From: Patiria pectinifera
Lineage: Eukaryota > Echinodermata > Asteroidea > Valvatida > Asterinidae
Direction of reading: 5' to 3'
Assembly (NCBI GenBank): GCA_029964075.1
Contig: CM057144.1
Location: 11,369,281 to 11,433,280 of the forward strand
Length of the DNA: 64,000 bases
Numbering within the stretch: the first letter of the stretch is position 1; every line of letters begins with the position of its first letter. Positions 34,608 through 44,425 of the stretch are shown piece by piece. The position numbers and the translations under genes were made by a program. The notes beneath the pieces are model-generated. The model ran no database searches. It saw only the letters and a program-made list of their open reading frames with translations, and had not been told where the DNA came from.

Positions 34608-37600
34608 AACCAAAACCGCTCATTAAGGTGCGATTTGGGGATTTTTCTTTCAAACAGAGGAGTAGACCTACAGACATATTCTGGCTAGAGTTTTCCCCCG
34701 AATGTGGATGCAGAACATCATCTGATACTAGGCTGTAGAAGATAGTTATATGTGTATTAAAGATCCTGCCCGTCACTGATTTCTGACTTTTACAGAGCAT
34801 GGCAATGTAAAAGAAATATGGATTCTTCTGTTTCCCTATACGAATATTCCGAATACGTTTGTGTAGAGATATCTATATGTTTCCTTTCTTTTTTACTGCA
34901 CATTCACTGCTTTAGTAAGGTTGAAAGGAAGTCAGAAAGACGTTATTTCCAAGTGAGTGCAAATTCATTTCCCAAGTGGTATGCGTGTCAAAACTACTTT
35001 GGTTATACATGCATATTGCTTCTTGGTTAAGATTGGGGCGTTTGGCCCTTGTTCCCACGAACTCTTTCCTTTATCTTTGATCAACCTTGACCCCGACGGT
35101 GGAGAGCCTGTATTGCGAGCGGGACTTAGTCTTATAGTTACCACCAGAGAGGGCCAAAGCTACTCTCGATTTTGTCCAAGGGTGCGAGTTTACGTCTTCG
35201 GTTTCTAAAAGAGAACACAATAGGTTTTCCTTTCATATAACAACCGTTTTGATTGGTGGAGAAGAACTAGGGGCACTTTTCTTGTCAAATCAGACATCGT
35301 TTTTGTTCTGAGGATCGACCTGCTGTTCATGACAGTCCGGTCAGCGCAGTGGGGCTTGGAAGGTCGACCGGTCAATGCACCCTCTGTGTGACCGCGGAGT
35401 ATGCAGGGCTTTGATTTTCTGCACATAATGGGTGGCAAAGTTCTCCATATGCTAGGACGTATTAGAATCTCACAATATTGCTTAGGAATGATCTAAAGGT
35501 TTCCGATGTAAAGATAACACTACAGTGCAGTACAGTACAGTGTTGGAGGTCTCCAGGCCGGCCTCGGCCTCGAGGCCGATTTTCATGGCCTCGGCCTCGG
35601 AGCCTTCCGGCCTCGGCGAATCGGTCGAGGCCGGCTCGAGGCCGCCCATTTTGATGTGTTTTCTATTCTAATTAATTTTATTTTTTTACCGTATCAAACC
35701 CTCGAGATTCTGCCGCCGTGGGTTCCGTGAAACGAACGCATATATATGCAATGTACGCACGAATGAACTGGAAATGGTTGCATTGAACGTTCTCACGTAC
35801 GTTACATCTTCGCCTAGCCTGCGCTTCAGCTTTCCACGTGCGTGCAAGCATTATAACTGTTACCGCGTGCCAGACTACATAAGTCTGGCACCAATCCCAT
35901 CTGCGTACAATAACATGTGGTAGTAGACTAGTCTGGTTGCAGTGTTGTACAGAATTTGTTGTACAGAAAGCTTAATCATTTCTTTTTATAGGCCACTGTT
36001 TCAGTAAAAGTCTGAACTTTCTGAATACGATCGAGTGTACTAGTCCGTACCATTTTTTTTCATAAAGATATGATAAAAACAGTTACGATTGATCAAGTAG
36101 ATTTTATTTTTACACGGTGATTTAAATGAAAGTTCCGGCTCACACGGTAATGTTTTGCGCAAATGGTCGATATGGAAAGCGCGATTTCAGAATTCGTTTT
36201 TCCATCCAAACGAATGCAAAGTTCTGAATGAATGTTTTAATAATAGGAGTCAGTATTCCTCGTGGTACCAGGATATCATGCACGCATGTTCCGTGTTGCC
36301 GTGTTGTTTGGAGCGGGATTGGCCATTGCCAGACTTTGTCTGGTACCGCGGTATTAACAGTGATAATGCATGGACACTTATCCCGTTGTGTGGAGCGGGA
36401 TTGGAACTATGCTTTGCCCTTGCGTAACGGCGGGCCGTCTGGCATTGTCTGGTCGCATCGCGGTGTTTGCTCGGCGCGCGCCTGGACAGTGCGAAGGTCG
36501 GGGGAGATCGTAACTTTTTGGTTATGAGTGGTAAAAACCTGATTCAAAAATCAAGTTGTTGTTTATTTAATGGGGATTCCTATGATATTAAGCATTTTGA
36601 TAGGTTTTGAAAATAAGATTTATAAAACATGCTAAAAGTAAATAATGTAAATCTTACAGAATAGAAACTCAAAATTTGGCCATTTAAATTGTTGTATCCC
36701 CAAAGGGCAAACACCTATGAGCCTGATTCAAACGTCATTGATTTTGTTGTGTAATTTGCTTTTCAGTGATACAAAACTTGAGATTTCTTTCTTTAAAAAA
36801 AAAAATTCGCCGGACTCCCTACAAGAGGAAACCCATTGCAAGCTGTAAATTTGTAAGCCAGGCACTCCAAAACTCAGTGAAATCAACTTTCTAAACTGAA
36901 ATGGTTTTTTTTTCATTGTCTTCTCACTACAGGTTTTTTTTTCAGGCTTGTGAGCTGCAGTGCAATTTTGAGGAATCCTTGGTTTCATTACCAGAAGGAA
37001 AGAAAACAAACAGCAAAGCAAAATTGGCAAAACTTGTGTCAAAATAAAAATTAAAAAACCTCGATGTTTCCTCTTAAGTATTTTGATGACATAATAATTA
37101 CACTTTTGACCATGAGTTATTTGTTAATATGCGACAAATGAATGCTGGATACTGAGAACTGATCTCAGATGTGTTAGAGTTTTAAACTTGTCATCTTGAG
37201 AAATACTGACACATTTTCGTTGCAGATGGACATGATGGTAACCAAACAAAAAATTAATCCTCTGACTTGACGTCTTAAGTTTCCCAGGTGATGTCTGTAC
37301 AAACATGTATTCTCCATAATTTTCAAAATAGAGAAATAATGCCAGCATGTCTCTCATTTTAGCCTGTGATATACTTTCATCACTGCCGCTAGAACAAACT
37401 TTCGCCAGGGGGTGCTGGAATAAAGGACGGACAAAATTAATGCGAAAGCGGAGCGCAAAGCCCTTACGTCCTGGCTTTATCTGTGGTGCAATCTGAGGCG
37501 ATGAATTTCTGTTCATAAAAATATTCACATAGTTCTAACTTACCAAACGATGAAGCTCTCGATATATTTGCAGTGTTATTTGTTTGTTACAGGGAATGGC

Positions 37601-38390
37601 AAATATAAAAGACTAAAAGACCAAATGTATCTTTATATTACTGATCGGTAGATGGCAGGTTTGGGGCTAGGCAAGGATTTATCGGTCTACTGAGTTTATA
37701 TGAGGAAAAACTTGCAGAGGGTAGAACATGATAGCTTTTTATTAAAACGAAACTACACTGGAATTGGCGTTAAGCATAACTAGTTTCAATAAAAGCCCGT
37801 CCCACTCCTTTTAGGTTGGGGATGTGTCACTGTGAACCTTGCTATTTGTTAATGTTGAGTACAGAATGCTAGCAACGTCAATGCAACTTTTAAATGAAAA
37901 AAAAACCATTCAGTGGAAAGGTATGAACATTTGCCTCTATTGAAAGATCGAATGAAAAAAATCCTGGCAAGCATAAACAACTTTGCCACCATCGTCATGG
38001 CCGAGGTTATTGCTTTCGGGTCAAAGCTTCCATTATGGCGGAATAATCATAGACATGTCATGATTTTAGATACCTTGAGAGAAGTCTAGATTTAGCCGCG
38101 GCAAAACTGGAAACGAACAAAACGAAGGAGATATTAGAAGAGCAAGCATAATGTATAGCGTAGCGGCGCAATTTCATCGTCGTAGAACACTGCTGGCTGG
38201 AACATTTTTTTCCCCGGGAGTAGGGGGTGCTGAAGCATATTCCAGCACCCCAATCCAAAAAGTTGGGGGTGCTGCAGCACCCACAGCACCCCCGTTCCCG
38301 CGGGCTTGACTTTCATAAACTTTCAACAACTCACTGAAAATGGAGGAAATTAAAACCCCTTAAAACGGTGCACATGTGTTGTTAGTTACT
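34608..38390. other. Intergenic stretch with repeat fragments
   Basis: No gene is supported. Visible pieces: a palindromic GGCCTCGAGGCC-rich block at 35,538-35,650; GCCAGACTACATAAGTCTGGC-like inverted text at 35.87 kb with related AGACNNNGTCTGG text near 36.33 kb; and a GGGGGTGCTG/CAGCACCCC-rich segment at 38.2-38.3 kb with a related piece at 37.4 kb. A minus-strand frame at 37.12-37.53 kb overlaps the latter and is probably repeat-derived. Confidence 0.4.
35538..35655 (+). repeat. GGCCTCG-rich self-complementary block with hAT-like end
   Basis: Starts CAGTGTTGGAG and then consists of GGCCTCGGCC / GGCCTCGAGGCC permutations ending near CGAGGCCGCCC. Same first 11 bases as the block ending at 22,668 on the other strand, but with a wholly different palindromic repeat. 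No coding capacity. Confidence 0.5.
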
Positions 38391-39580
38391 TTAATGTCGA
38401 GTAGACTTAAACATCTTAATCTTCAACGCGGGCATCTTACTGTCCCCGCACACGTACCTCGTGAACATCTTCAATTCTTCGTGGATGACTGTTACCGGCA
38501 TGTGGATAGTTTTTCGGACCGGAAAAGCCAAGTTCATGTCCCATATTGGTAGAAACAAAACCCCAATCCCGCCAAGCAAGCGCTGGTTTATTTCTCCTAT
38601 CCCCCACAGTATCACGTCGCTGGAGTAGATCAAGGCATCGAAGTTCTTTTGGTCTCGGGGAGGGGGTCCTTGCAGGACGATTTTGGCGTCCGGGCAGCGC
38701 CTGCGGAATCGGATTAGAGCCTCTCGGAGTAACTCGGTTCTCTCCGTGTAGCTCTCCTGCGTCCACAGGCTGAAATGAGCCCAGGGACTGACCATGATCA
38801 CGTATAGTTGCATCTCGTGTTGTTCAGCTCGTCTATCAAGTCGTGTTCGTAATGCACGGTGTCCAGTATCACGGTCGCGCTGCCGACCAGCTGTTTGGGA
38901 CATGATATCGTGATGGACATGTCGATGTCTTCGTAATACCTTCGCCAGAAGAACCCTGGTTCACCCTTTCGGGCAACGAACTTTCTACCCATCATGTCCA
39001 GAATGTGGACAAACCACTGACGAGTCGTCGAATCCCCAAACAGTAAAATGTTCCTGTTTTGTAAGCAAGAAGTCAGCTTTGCTTTCTCTGTCCAGTCAGT
39101 GATTTGGCAGAGCAGCGACTGCCACTTGTCTTGCAGCCAGTACCCTTGACTGGGCGGTAGCTTCACGTCCGGGAGGCACTGAGCTGTACGTGCCGTTGTG
39201 GTCTTCAATTTTACCAGCGGTGCTTGCCTTCGGGTTAGCCTTGGAGTCCAGGGTAGCGTACCAAAACCCTCCTCCCGAATGAAGAAGGCTGCCATCTTTG
39301 TGCCTTCATGTAATTATGTAATGCAGCATGTCGCCGACCTTAATAGCATCCTTTTTTGGCGACATTAATGACACTGACGTATTGATGAAGCCTTCGTCTT
39401 CTGGCAGTGACGTCGTCGGGCGATCATCCATCGGCTTGGCTTCGGCCCTGATTGAATTTGACATGGCAGCCGGTTTCATCCACATTTTTACTGGCGAAGT
39501 ATAAAATACATCCTGATTGAATTTGACATGGCAGCCGGTTTCATCCACATTTTTACTGGCGAAGTATAAAATACATCCTG
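38391..39580 (-). pseudogene. NXPE-family copy B, rearranged
   Basis: The PC-esterase half is well preserved: SQGYWLQDKWQSLLCQ, LLFGDSTTRQWF with the GDS nucleophile block (about 39,020-39,050), CPKQLVGSATVILDTVHYEH, RCNY/VIMVSPWAHFSLW, and a C-terminal WDMNLAFPVRKTIHMP block before the stop at 38,391. A 2-bp insertion near 38,805 shifts the frame relative to copy A. Upstream, the Ig-like exon is cut at about 39,183 and joined directly to the PC-esterase exon, so most of the Ig-like domain and the intron between are missing. The exon start carries a 65-bp tandem duplication that includes the acceptor region. Confidence 0.75.
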
Positions 39581-39672
39581 CGAAGTAGAAATATGAAACT
39601 TCTTAAAGATGTATGGATACAAAGGAAATTGTTGAAATCAGCGTCGTAGGAACTTTTGTGAATGTCCGAGTA
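39183..39672 (-). repeat. Duplicated NXPE segment, copy 2, with 65-bp tandem repeat
   Basis: Counterpart of 34,180-34,607. Inside it, 39,451-39,515 and 39,516-39,580 are identical 65-bp direct repeats covering the exon start and splice acceptor. It ends exactly where Gypsy sequence begins on the right. Confidence 0.8.
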
Positions 39673-42242
39673 TTCTAATACGTCTTCACAAGCGTCCTTG
39701 CCAGAATTAATCCTTTATTTGCCAGCTCCTCATTATCCGCCACTGGTTCGATGATTCCCAGTTCGTCAGCCTCCAATGTGTAAGTGGTTCTCCCTAGGAC
39801 TAGCGCCTCATGGCCAGGAGGTATTACGGTATCTTCCGCTACAACCACCCGGGCGCAAAATGGTGTTCCCCAATGGGTGGTACACTGAAAGTGTTCCCCG
39901 TTGAGAATTAGTTCCCACCGTTTGAAGTCCAGCATGCCTCCAGTTGGTAGCAGGATATCCATGCCAAGAACTCCCTGTGCGCTCACTTTAGCGAAAACTG
40001 CTCTAACCTGGCTGGTAGTCTTCCCGATGTTTAAGTCTACATTGGCCACACGTAACGTTTCCATGACTGTCCCATCGGCCTGATACACTTTGATGCCATC
40101 TTGCACCAGCTGGTGTACCCCGTTTTCTTCCTTACACACTCAGGCATTGGTTTCTTTTGCATGTCCGGTTTGGCTTGCCGATCCTGCTTGGTCGCCTCCA
40201 GCCTCCCCTCGGATCTCAGGGTTAGCTGGGGCCTGTTTCCCGAGTGAGTCTGGTCAGCCTCCCGTTTGAGGCTGACGCCCGTTGTGCCCCGTTTTCTTTG
40301 TTTCTTTGTCGCCATGTGAGGCTGCTTATGAGCCTCCCGTTCCACCGCCAAAGTGTGGTGCAACCGGTCCGTGACCTGCGCCATCACCTCTTCTCTCACG
40401 AATTCCTTGAACTCTTCTTCTAGTCCCCTTCTGCAATTTTTCTTGTCCGGTGGCGGTGCCTTGGTGCCCCTGTGGTTCTCAATCTTTTCGAAGTTCTCGG
40501 TTGCCAGTGCTGCTTGGATCCCTTCGTCTAGGCTTGCCGGCCTCGCTCTGAAAATTCCCTCTCGGATTGACTGTGAACGGATTGCATCCGTGAAGTGCCC
40601 CCGTGCGAGGCAATCTCGTCCTGACTCCTCGAACTCCGGGTAAGCCAAGGCGTTGATACGGATGGCCTGACCAAATTCCTAAATTGTCTCTTCAGGGCCC
40701 TGGCGTCTATTCCCTTAGCTCCATCAGGAAGTTCTCCGCCATTTGCCCCGGTCCGAAGCGAGCCGTGAGCAGTCCCATTAGTTCCTTAAAGGTGTATGGC
40801 TTCCCTTGTCCATCTCCTCTGCAATTCGCGAGCACCTTCAACGCCGCTCCTTTAAGGCTGGCAGCCAGAAAAACTGCAGCCTCCTCCTCATTCCAATCGT
40901 TCGCAAACCGGCAGGACTCAAAGTGGCCCCGGTAAGCGATCCACGGCTGTCGTCCATCAAAACGGTCAGGAGTAATTCTCGGCCGCTTTGAATGTCTCCC
41001 AAATCTGTTGTCCCACTCATCCCTTCCATGTATCCTGGTGTCCCGTTTTAAGGGCCAGGGTGTTGGTGGAGAGTTTGATGTCTCCTTCTTCTCCGTACTA
41101 TTCCTGATGGGCCATCCTGGTCCACGTGAACTGGTTACCTCCGGTGTAGAGGTGATTATCTCCCATTCGCTACGGGTAGTTCGCACCGCCGGTGTCCCGA
41201 TGGTTGTGATCCCCGTATTTGATGTAGGAGGCTTCCGCGGTTTGCCGTCAGCCTCCTTCAGTGTCGATCCCTTGCTTGTCATTGGTACCACATGAGGCGT
41301 ACTAGGGCAGACTCCTAGCAACCTCCCGTTCAGCTGAGTGTGCGTTCTGAGGCGACCATAACGGAGATAGCCGATGTGTATCCCCTTGTTCCTGGCTGCT
41401 AGCTTCCTGTGCAGACTGGTTAGCCTCCTGATACACTAGGCTGACTCTACATCTCCGCTGTACGAGGTTGGGGGTGGCCCGTATGTCGTCGCCGGGGGCC
41501 TAAGCTCCCACGTCCGGTTCTTCTTCATGACGTTGTGTATTCCTGAGGCTGCAAATGTTGAAGCCTCTCGTGCAGGTGATGTGAATGTGTTGTATCCCGA
41601 AGATCCCCTGGTCGCCACGAGGTCCATTGGCCTGTTCAGTGTCATCCCCGCCCAAGGAACGGACTGCCACAACTCCTCGAGTTTGACCATCCTCTCCTTG
41701 AGTTGTGTAATCTGCATTTCCTTATCGTTGTTTACTTCGTACAGATCCTGCAGGAGGTCCTCCTTCTCCTGCACCTCCAGCCTCGGCCATCGTTGCACCT
41801 CCACCTCCTCCTCTTGAGGAAATCTGTTCTCCAATCCTTGCAGGACAACCGCTGCGTGTGTACGGTTTGCTACAAGCTTTACTCGCTCCAACTTCCTGAG
41901 CTCCTCTTTAGACGATCGGCGAAGAAGTTTCAGCAATACCCAGTGTCTTATTGTAAGGATTAAAACGATCAATAAAATGATTAAACAAACAGTTACTATT
42001 GCCCCTAATGTCAGTAGATCAGATCCCATCTATATTGGTGTGCGTGAGGCGACGTCCTAAACTGCGCCTCCCGCTACTGTCCACGACCTGTGAGGTTACT
42101 AAGTGGAAGAATCCCACCGTTGCCACCATGTGTAGCGCGACAGACCGCTGCCACCATTTAGCGAAATAACCCGAGTGCGTTTGGCCGAAATATACCGCCG
42201 ACTTCCAATGTAGTAGCTCACAAATCAGATGGGGGAAGGGAT
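39673..42242 (-). mobile_element. Fossil Gypsy element: protease, gag, leader and part LTR
   Basis: Minus-strand order from the right: LTR start at 42,131 (TGTAGCGCGACA on the plus strand); primer site AATCCCACCGTTGCCACCA at 42,110-42,128, close to a tRNA-Leu(AAG-type) 3' end; a membrane-anchored coiled-coil reading frame (41,436-42,029); gag capsid (about 40.5-41.05 kb, PDRFDGRQPW, FGPGQMAENFLMELRE); and protease tail (about 39.7-40.1, GVLGMDILLPTGG). Reverse transcriptase and beyond are not present; the element stops at the NXPE duplication. Gag text places it in the same lineage as the 23.8-kb element. The LTR is interrupted by the Polinton and probably resumes after 58,732. Broken, with several breaks; age unclear because no second LTR was found. 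Confidence 0.8.
41436..42029 (-). pseudogene. Membrane-anchored coiled-coil leader of the fossil Gypsy element
   Basis: About 197 codons from an ATG at 42,029. Residues 7-28 form a clear transmembrane span (TLGAIVTVCLIILLIVLILT), followed by a basic stretch and a long coiled coil (KEELRKLERVKLV, EKEDLLQDLYEVNNDKEMQI). It lies just after the primer site, where related elements start gag with a plain coiled coil. A gag leader with its own membrane anchor is unusual for Gypsy. Treated as a fossil part. Confidence 0.6.
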
Positions 42243-42947
42243 AGTAGTGTAAGTGGCTAATCTGGCCCACTTTGACCTTTCCCCCACAAACCATCAAAGG
42301 TCACATTAATATGCATAAGGTATGAAATATGATATGAATTATGAATTAGGGGTAGGGTTAAAAATTATGGCACAGGTTGACCTCTAGCGGAATGATGGGT
42401 TACGGGGAAAATGGGTTGAGCGGTGTGACCCATTAGGTGATAGGATAAGAAAGGGTTACGAGTTTATAGTTCGATCTGAAGATAAATATACAAATGTAAT
42501 GTATAAATACTAGTGTATTACGAGTGATGGTGCAATACTTAGCTTGCTTGCTTGCGGTTTCATAACGAAGTGGTGGCGGCTCTGCGGAGTTTGGATGTGT
42601 GATTAACGGAGGAGATTATCCTCTTGTGAATGAAGTGTCTTCAATAGGTGCTGGCTCCGGCAGACTGTGGGAAGAGACAGATTAGCCTATTGTCCGTGGA
42701 GTATCATTGGGCGCTGGCCCCGCTAGGTCCGGAAGTGTAGTGAATGGGGGAGATTATCCTATTGTGGATAAAGCACCCTTAATGGGCTGTAGGCTCCGGC
42801 AGACCGTGGGAAAGGGGGAGATTAAGTCCTGACAATGGAGTATCCTTGGGCGCGTGGCTGTGGGAAGTCCACCTGAATGACAGAAAGGGTCGGCTGTAAG
42901 TGGCAGCGCTCCTGTCAGTAAGCTGAAATTAGCGGTGACCAAGTGAG
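42243..42947 (+). repeat. Left terminal inverted repeat of the Polinton
   Basis: Matches 58,021-58,726 inverted, with only one or two differences seen. The inner half (about 42,600-42,900) contains degenerate direct repeats: GGAGATTATCC, GGCTCCGGCAGAC(T/C)GTGGGA and GGAGTATC(A/C)TTGGGCGC each occur two or more times in alternating order. Confidence 0.92.
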
Positions 42948-43196
42948 GTTCTGAGGCGGTTCGTAATTATTGGAGAGATTATCCAACGATCCTATGAAAA
43001 GTCAATTCGTGGGTTTTAAAGTTAATGTAATTAAAGTACACGTATAGGAGAGGTGATAATAACTCAAGCGATAGACTACCGGCATCGTTCAGAGAGGGGG
43101 GAAACCTTTTGTGCAGTCCAAACTGTGTGCGTGGGAAAGTCAAAACTACATACGGTAAAATTGTGTTTAGAGTGTTTAGATAAAATCTGACGAAAT

Positions 43197-43577
43197 ATGT
43201 CGTTTACCAGAAAACGTAAACGACCAGAAACGCCTCCGTTAGAAGTTCAAACACAGAATCGCTTCCCGCGATTAAATCATTTGGCCAGTAAGGTATCGGA
43301 GCCCCAGTTAAGTCAACTCGCTTCTAATCTTGTGAAGGAGCGCGATTACGTAGGACGTGAACCTTGGGAAAAGCTCGTTTCTTTTCTCGGGTTGTCAGAA
43401 GCAGATATCTATAAACATAAGGTAGAGAATGTATATAACCCGTGGGGGCAGTGTTTTTATGCGCTTGTCCAATGGTCCCATCGTACACACCAAGATGCCA
43501 CCATCGAAAAAATAATAATAGGGTGTCAGCAATGCAACATAACGTACTGCACGTATAATTTTTTGTGTCCGGAGTAA
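43197..43577 (+). CDS. Death-domain protein of the Polinton
   Basis: 126 codons from an ATG at 43,197, the first gene inside the left repeat. A basic N-terminus (RKRKRP, a possible nuclear signal) precedes a death-fold domain from about residue 30 to 112: LSQLASNLV, then PWEKLVSFLGLSEADI, then ALVQWSHRTHQDATIEKII. The Trp-x-x-Leu helix 2, the LGLSEADI turn and the LxxW...ATxxxLI helices 5-6 follow the death-domain pattern of animal apoptosis and innate-immunity adaptors. A decoy or modulator role in host cell death signalling is inference. The assignment rests on pattern only; a CARD or other death-fold subclass is possible. Confidence 0.65.
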   Translation: MSFTRKRKRPETPPLEVQTQNRFPRLNHLASKVSEPQLSQLASNLVKERDYVGREPWEKLVSFLGLSEADIYKHKVENVYNPWGQCFYALVQWSHRTHQDATIEKIIIGCQQCNITYCTYNFLCPE

Positions 43578-43794
43578 CGAATCAAACATACGAGATGTAA
43601 GATGAAGTATAAGATGTTTGTGACGTAACCGGATTCCTTTTAGAAATAATGTCACTTTCTATTTTAGAGGATGTCGTCATTTACTATATTTAACTCTCGT
43701 ATTGCGCAATGTTGTGCAATATCTCCTTCAAAATTCACATAAAAGTGGCGAATATCAGAAAATTTAGATCAGTTTGTCTTCAAGTACCACAAAA

Positions 43795-44280
43795 ATGACT
43801 TCGAGTTGGTCTCCCGAAAGCAATGCACTACCGTCGTACCGGCCTAACTATAGCTGGGATTCGGCAGGCAGTCTTAATACAGTCTCTGAATTTCGTCGAG
43901 AGATGGACCAGGTTCCCACGGTGGCTCAAGAACCTTTGGATCCGCCAAAATTAAACTTACTGAAAACTAATGGGGGATCTCTGAAAAGAGAATTGTTGGA
44001 AAAAAGGATGACGGAGCCATCAAAGACGCCGAAAGCACTTAATTCCACCACAACGTCTAGCGCGAGATTTAAACTCACAAACACGCGCCACGTAGTGGTC
44101 GAAACGTTTCGAAAGGGGTCTTACGTAAAAATACGTGATTACTACCAAGTGAAAAATAAAGGCTTCTCATTGGTTCCTGGACGGGGGATTAATCTCACTG
44201 TATCGGAGTGGAAGAACCTCAAGACAATGGTGCCGGCGATCGATGAAGCCATCGATGAATTAGATCTGAGCTTTGGCTAA
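43795..44280 (+). CDS. PC4-like single-stranded-DNA-binding protein of the Polinton
   Basis: 161 codons from the ATG at 43,795 (the open frame extends a few codons upstream without another ATG). A Ser/Pro-rich N-terminal half is followed by a C-terminal PC4/Sub1-type domain from about residue 95: RFKLTNTRHVVVETFRKGSY, VKIRDYYQVKNKG, PGRGINLTVSEWKNLKTMVP. The VxIRxYY, PGRxGIxL and W-x-x-L-K positions are those of the cellular transcription coactivator p15/PC4. It likely binds single-stranded or melted DNA, in replication or late transcription; that role is inference. Confidence 0.75.
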   Translation: MTSSWSPESNALPSYRPNYSWDSAGSLNTVSEFRREMDQVPTVAQEPLDPPKLNLLKTNGGSLKRELLEKRMTEPSKTPKALNSTTTSSARFKLTNTRHVVVETFRKGSYVKIRDYYQVKNKGFSLVPGRGINLTVSEWKNLKTMVPAIDEAIDELDLSFG

Positions 44281-44425
44281 AGATATTACAGTGATCTCAT
44301 GGGCGCTTGGGATGGATAAAGGGCAGGGGTTCGGTCTTGGAGACCATCTTGCTCAACCAACTCATCACACGTTATCATCATCGCCTTCAGTCTCCTTTAG
44401 TATCATCATCATCATTACCAGTAAC

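Noticed and set aside
36728-37042. Minus-strand frame starting with a hydrophobic stretch, as anchor exon for copy C
   Set aside because: No basic residues before the span, a TTG rather than ATG start, and no clear acceptor.
37124-37528. 134-codon minus-strand open frame as a gene
   Set aside because: Part overlaps a GGGGGTGCTG-type repeat shared with 38.2 kb, and no relative is recognised.
42754-42942. 62-codon open frame in the terminal repeats (also at 58,026-58,214)
   Set aside because: It lies wholly in the inverted repeat, covers the subterminal repeats and has no initiation context; present twice only because the repeat is.
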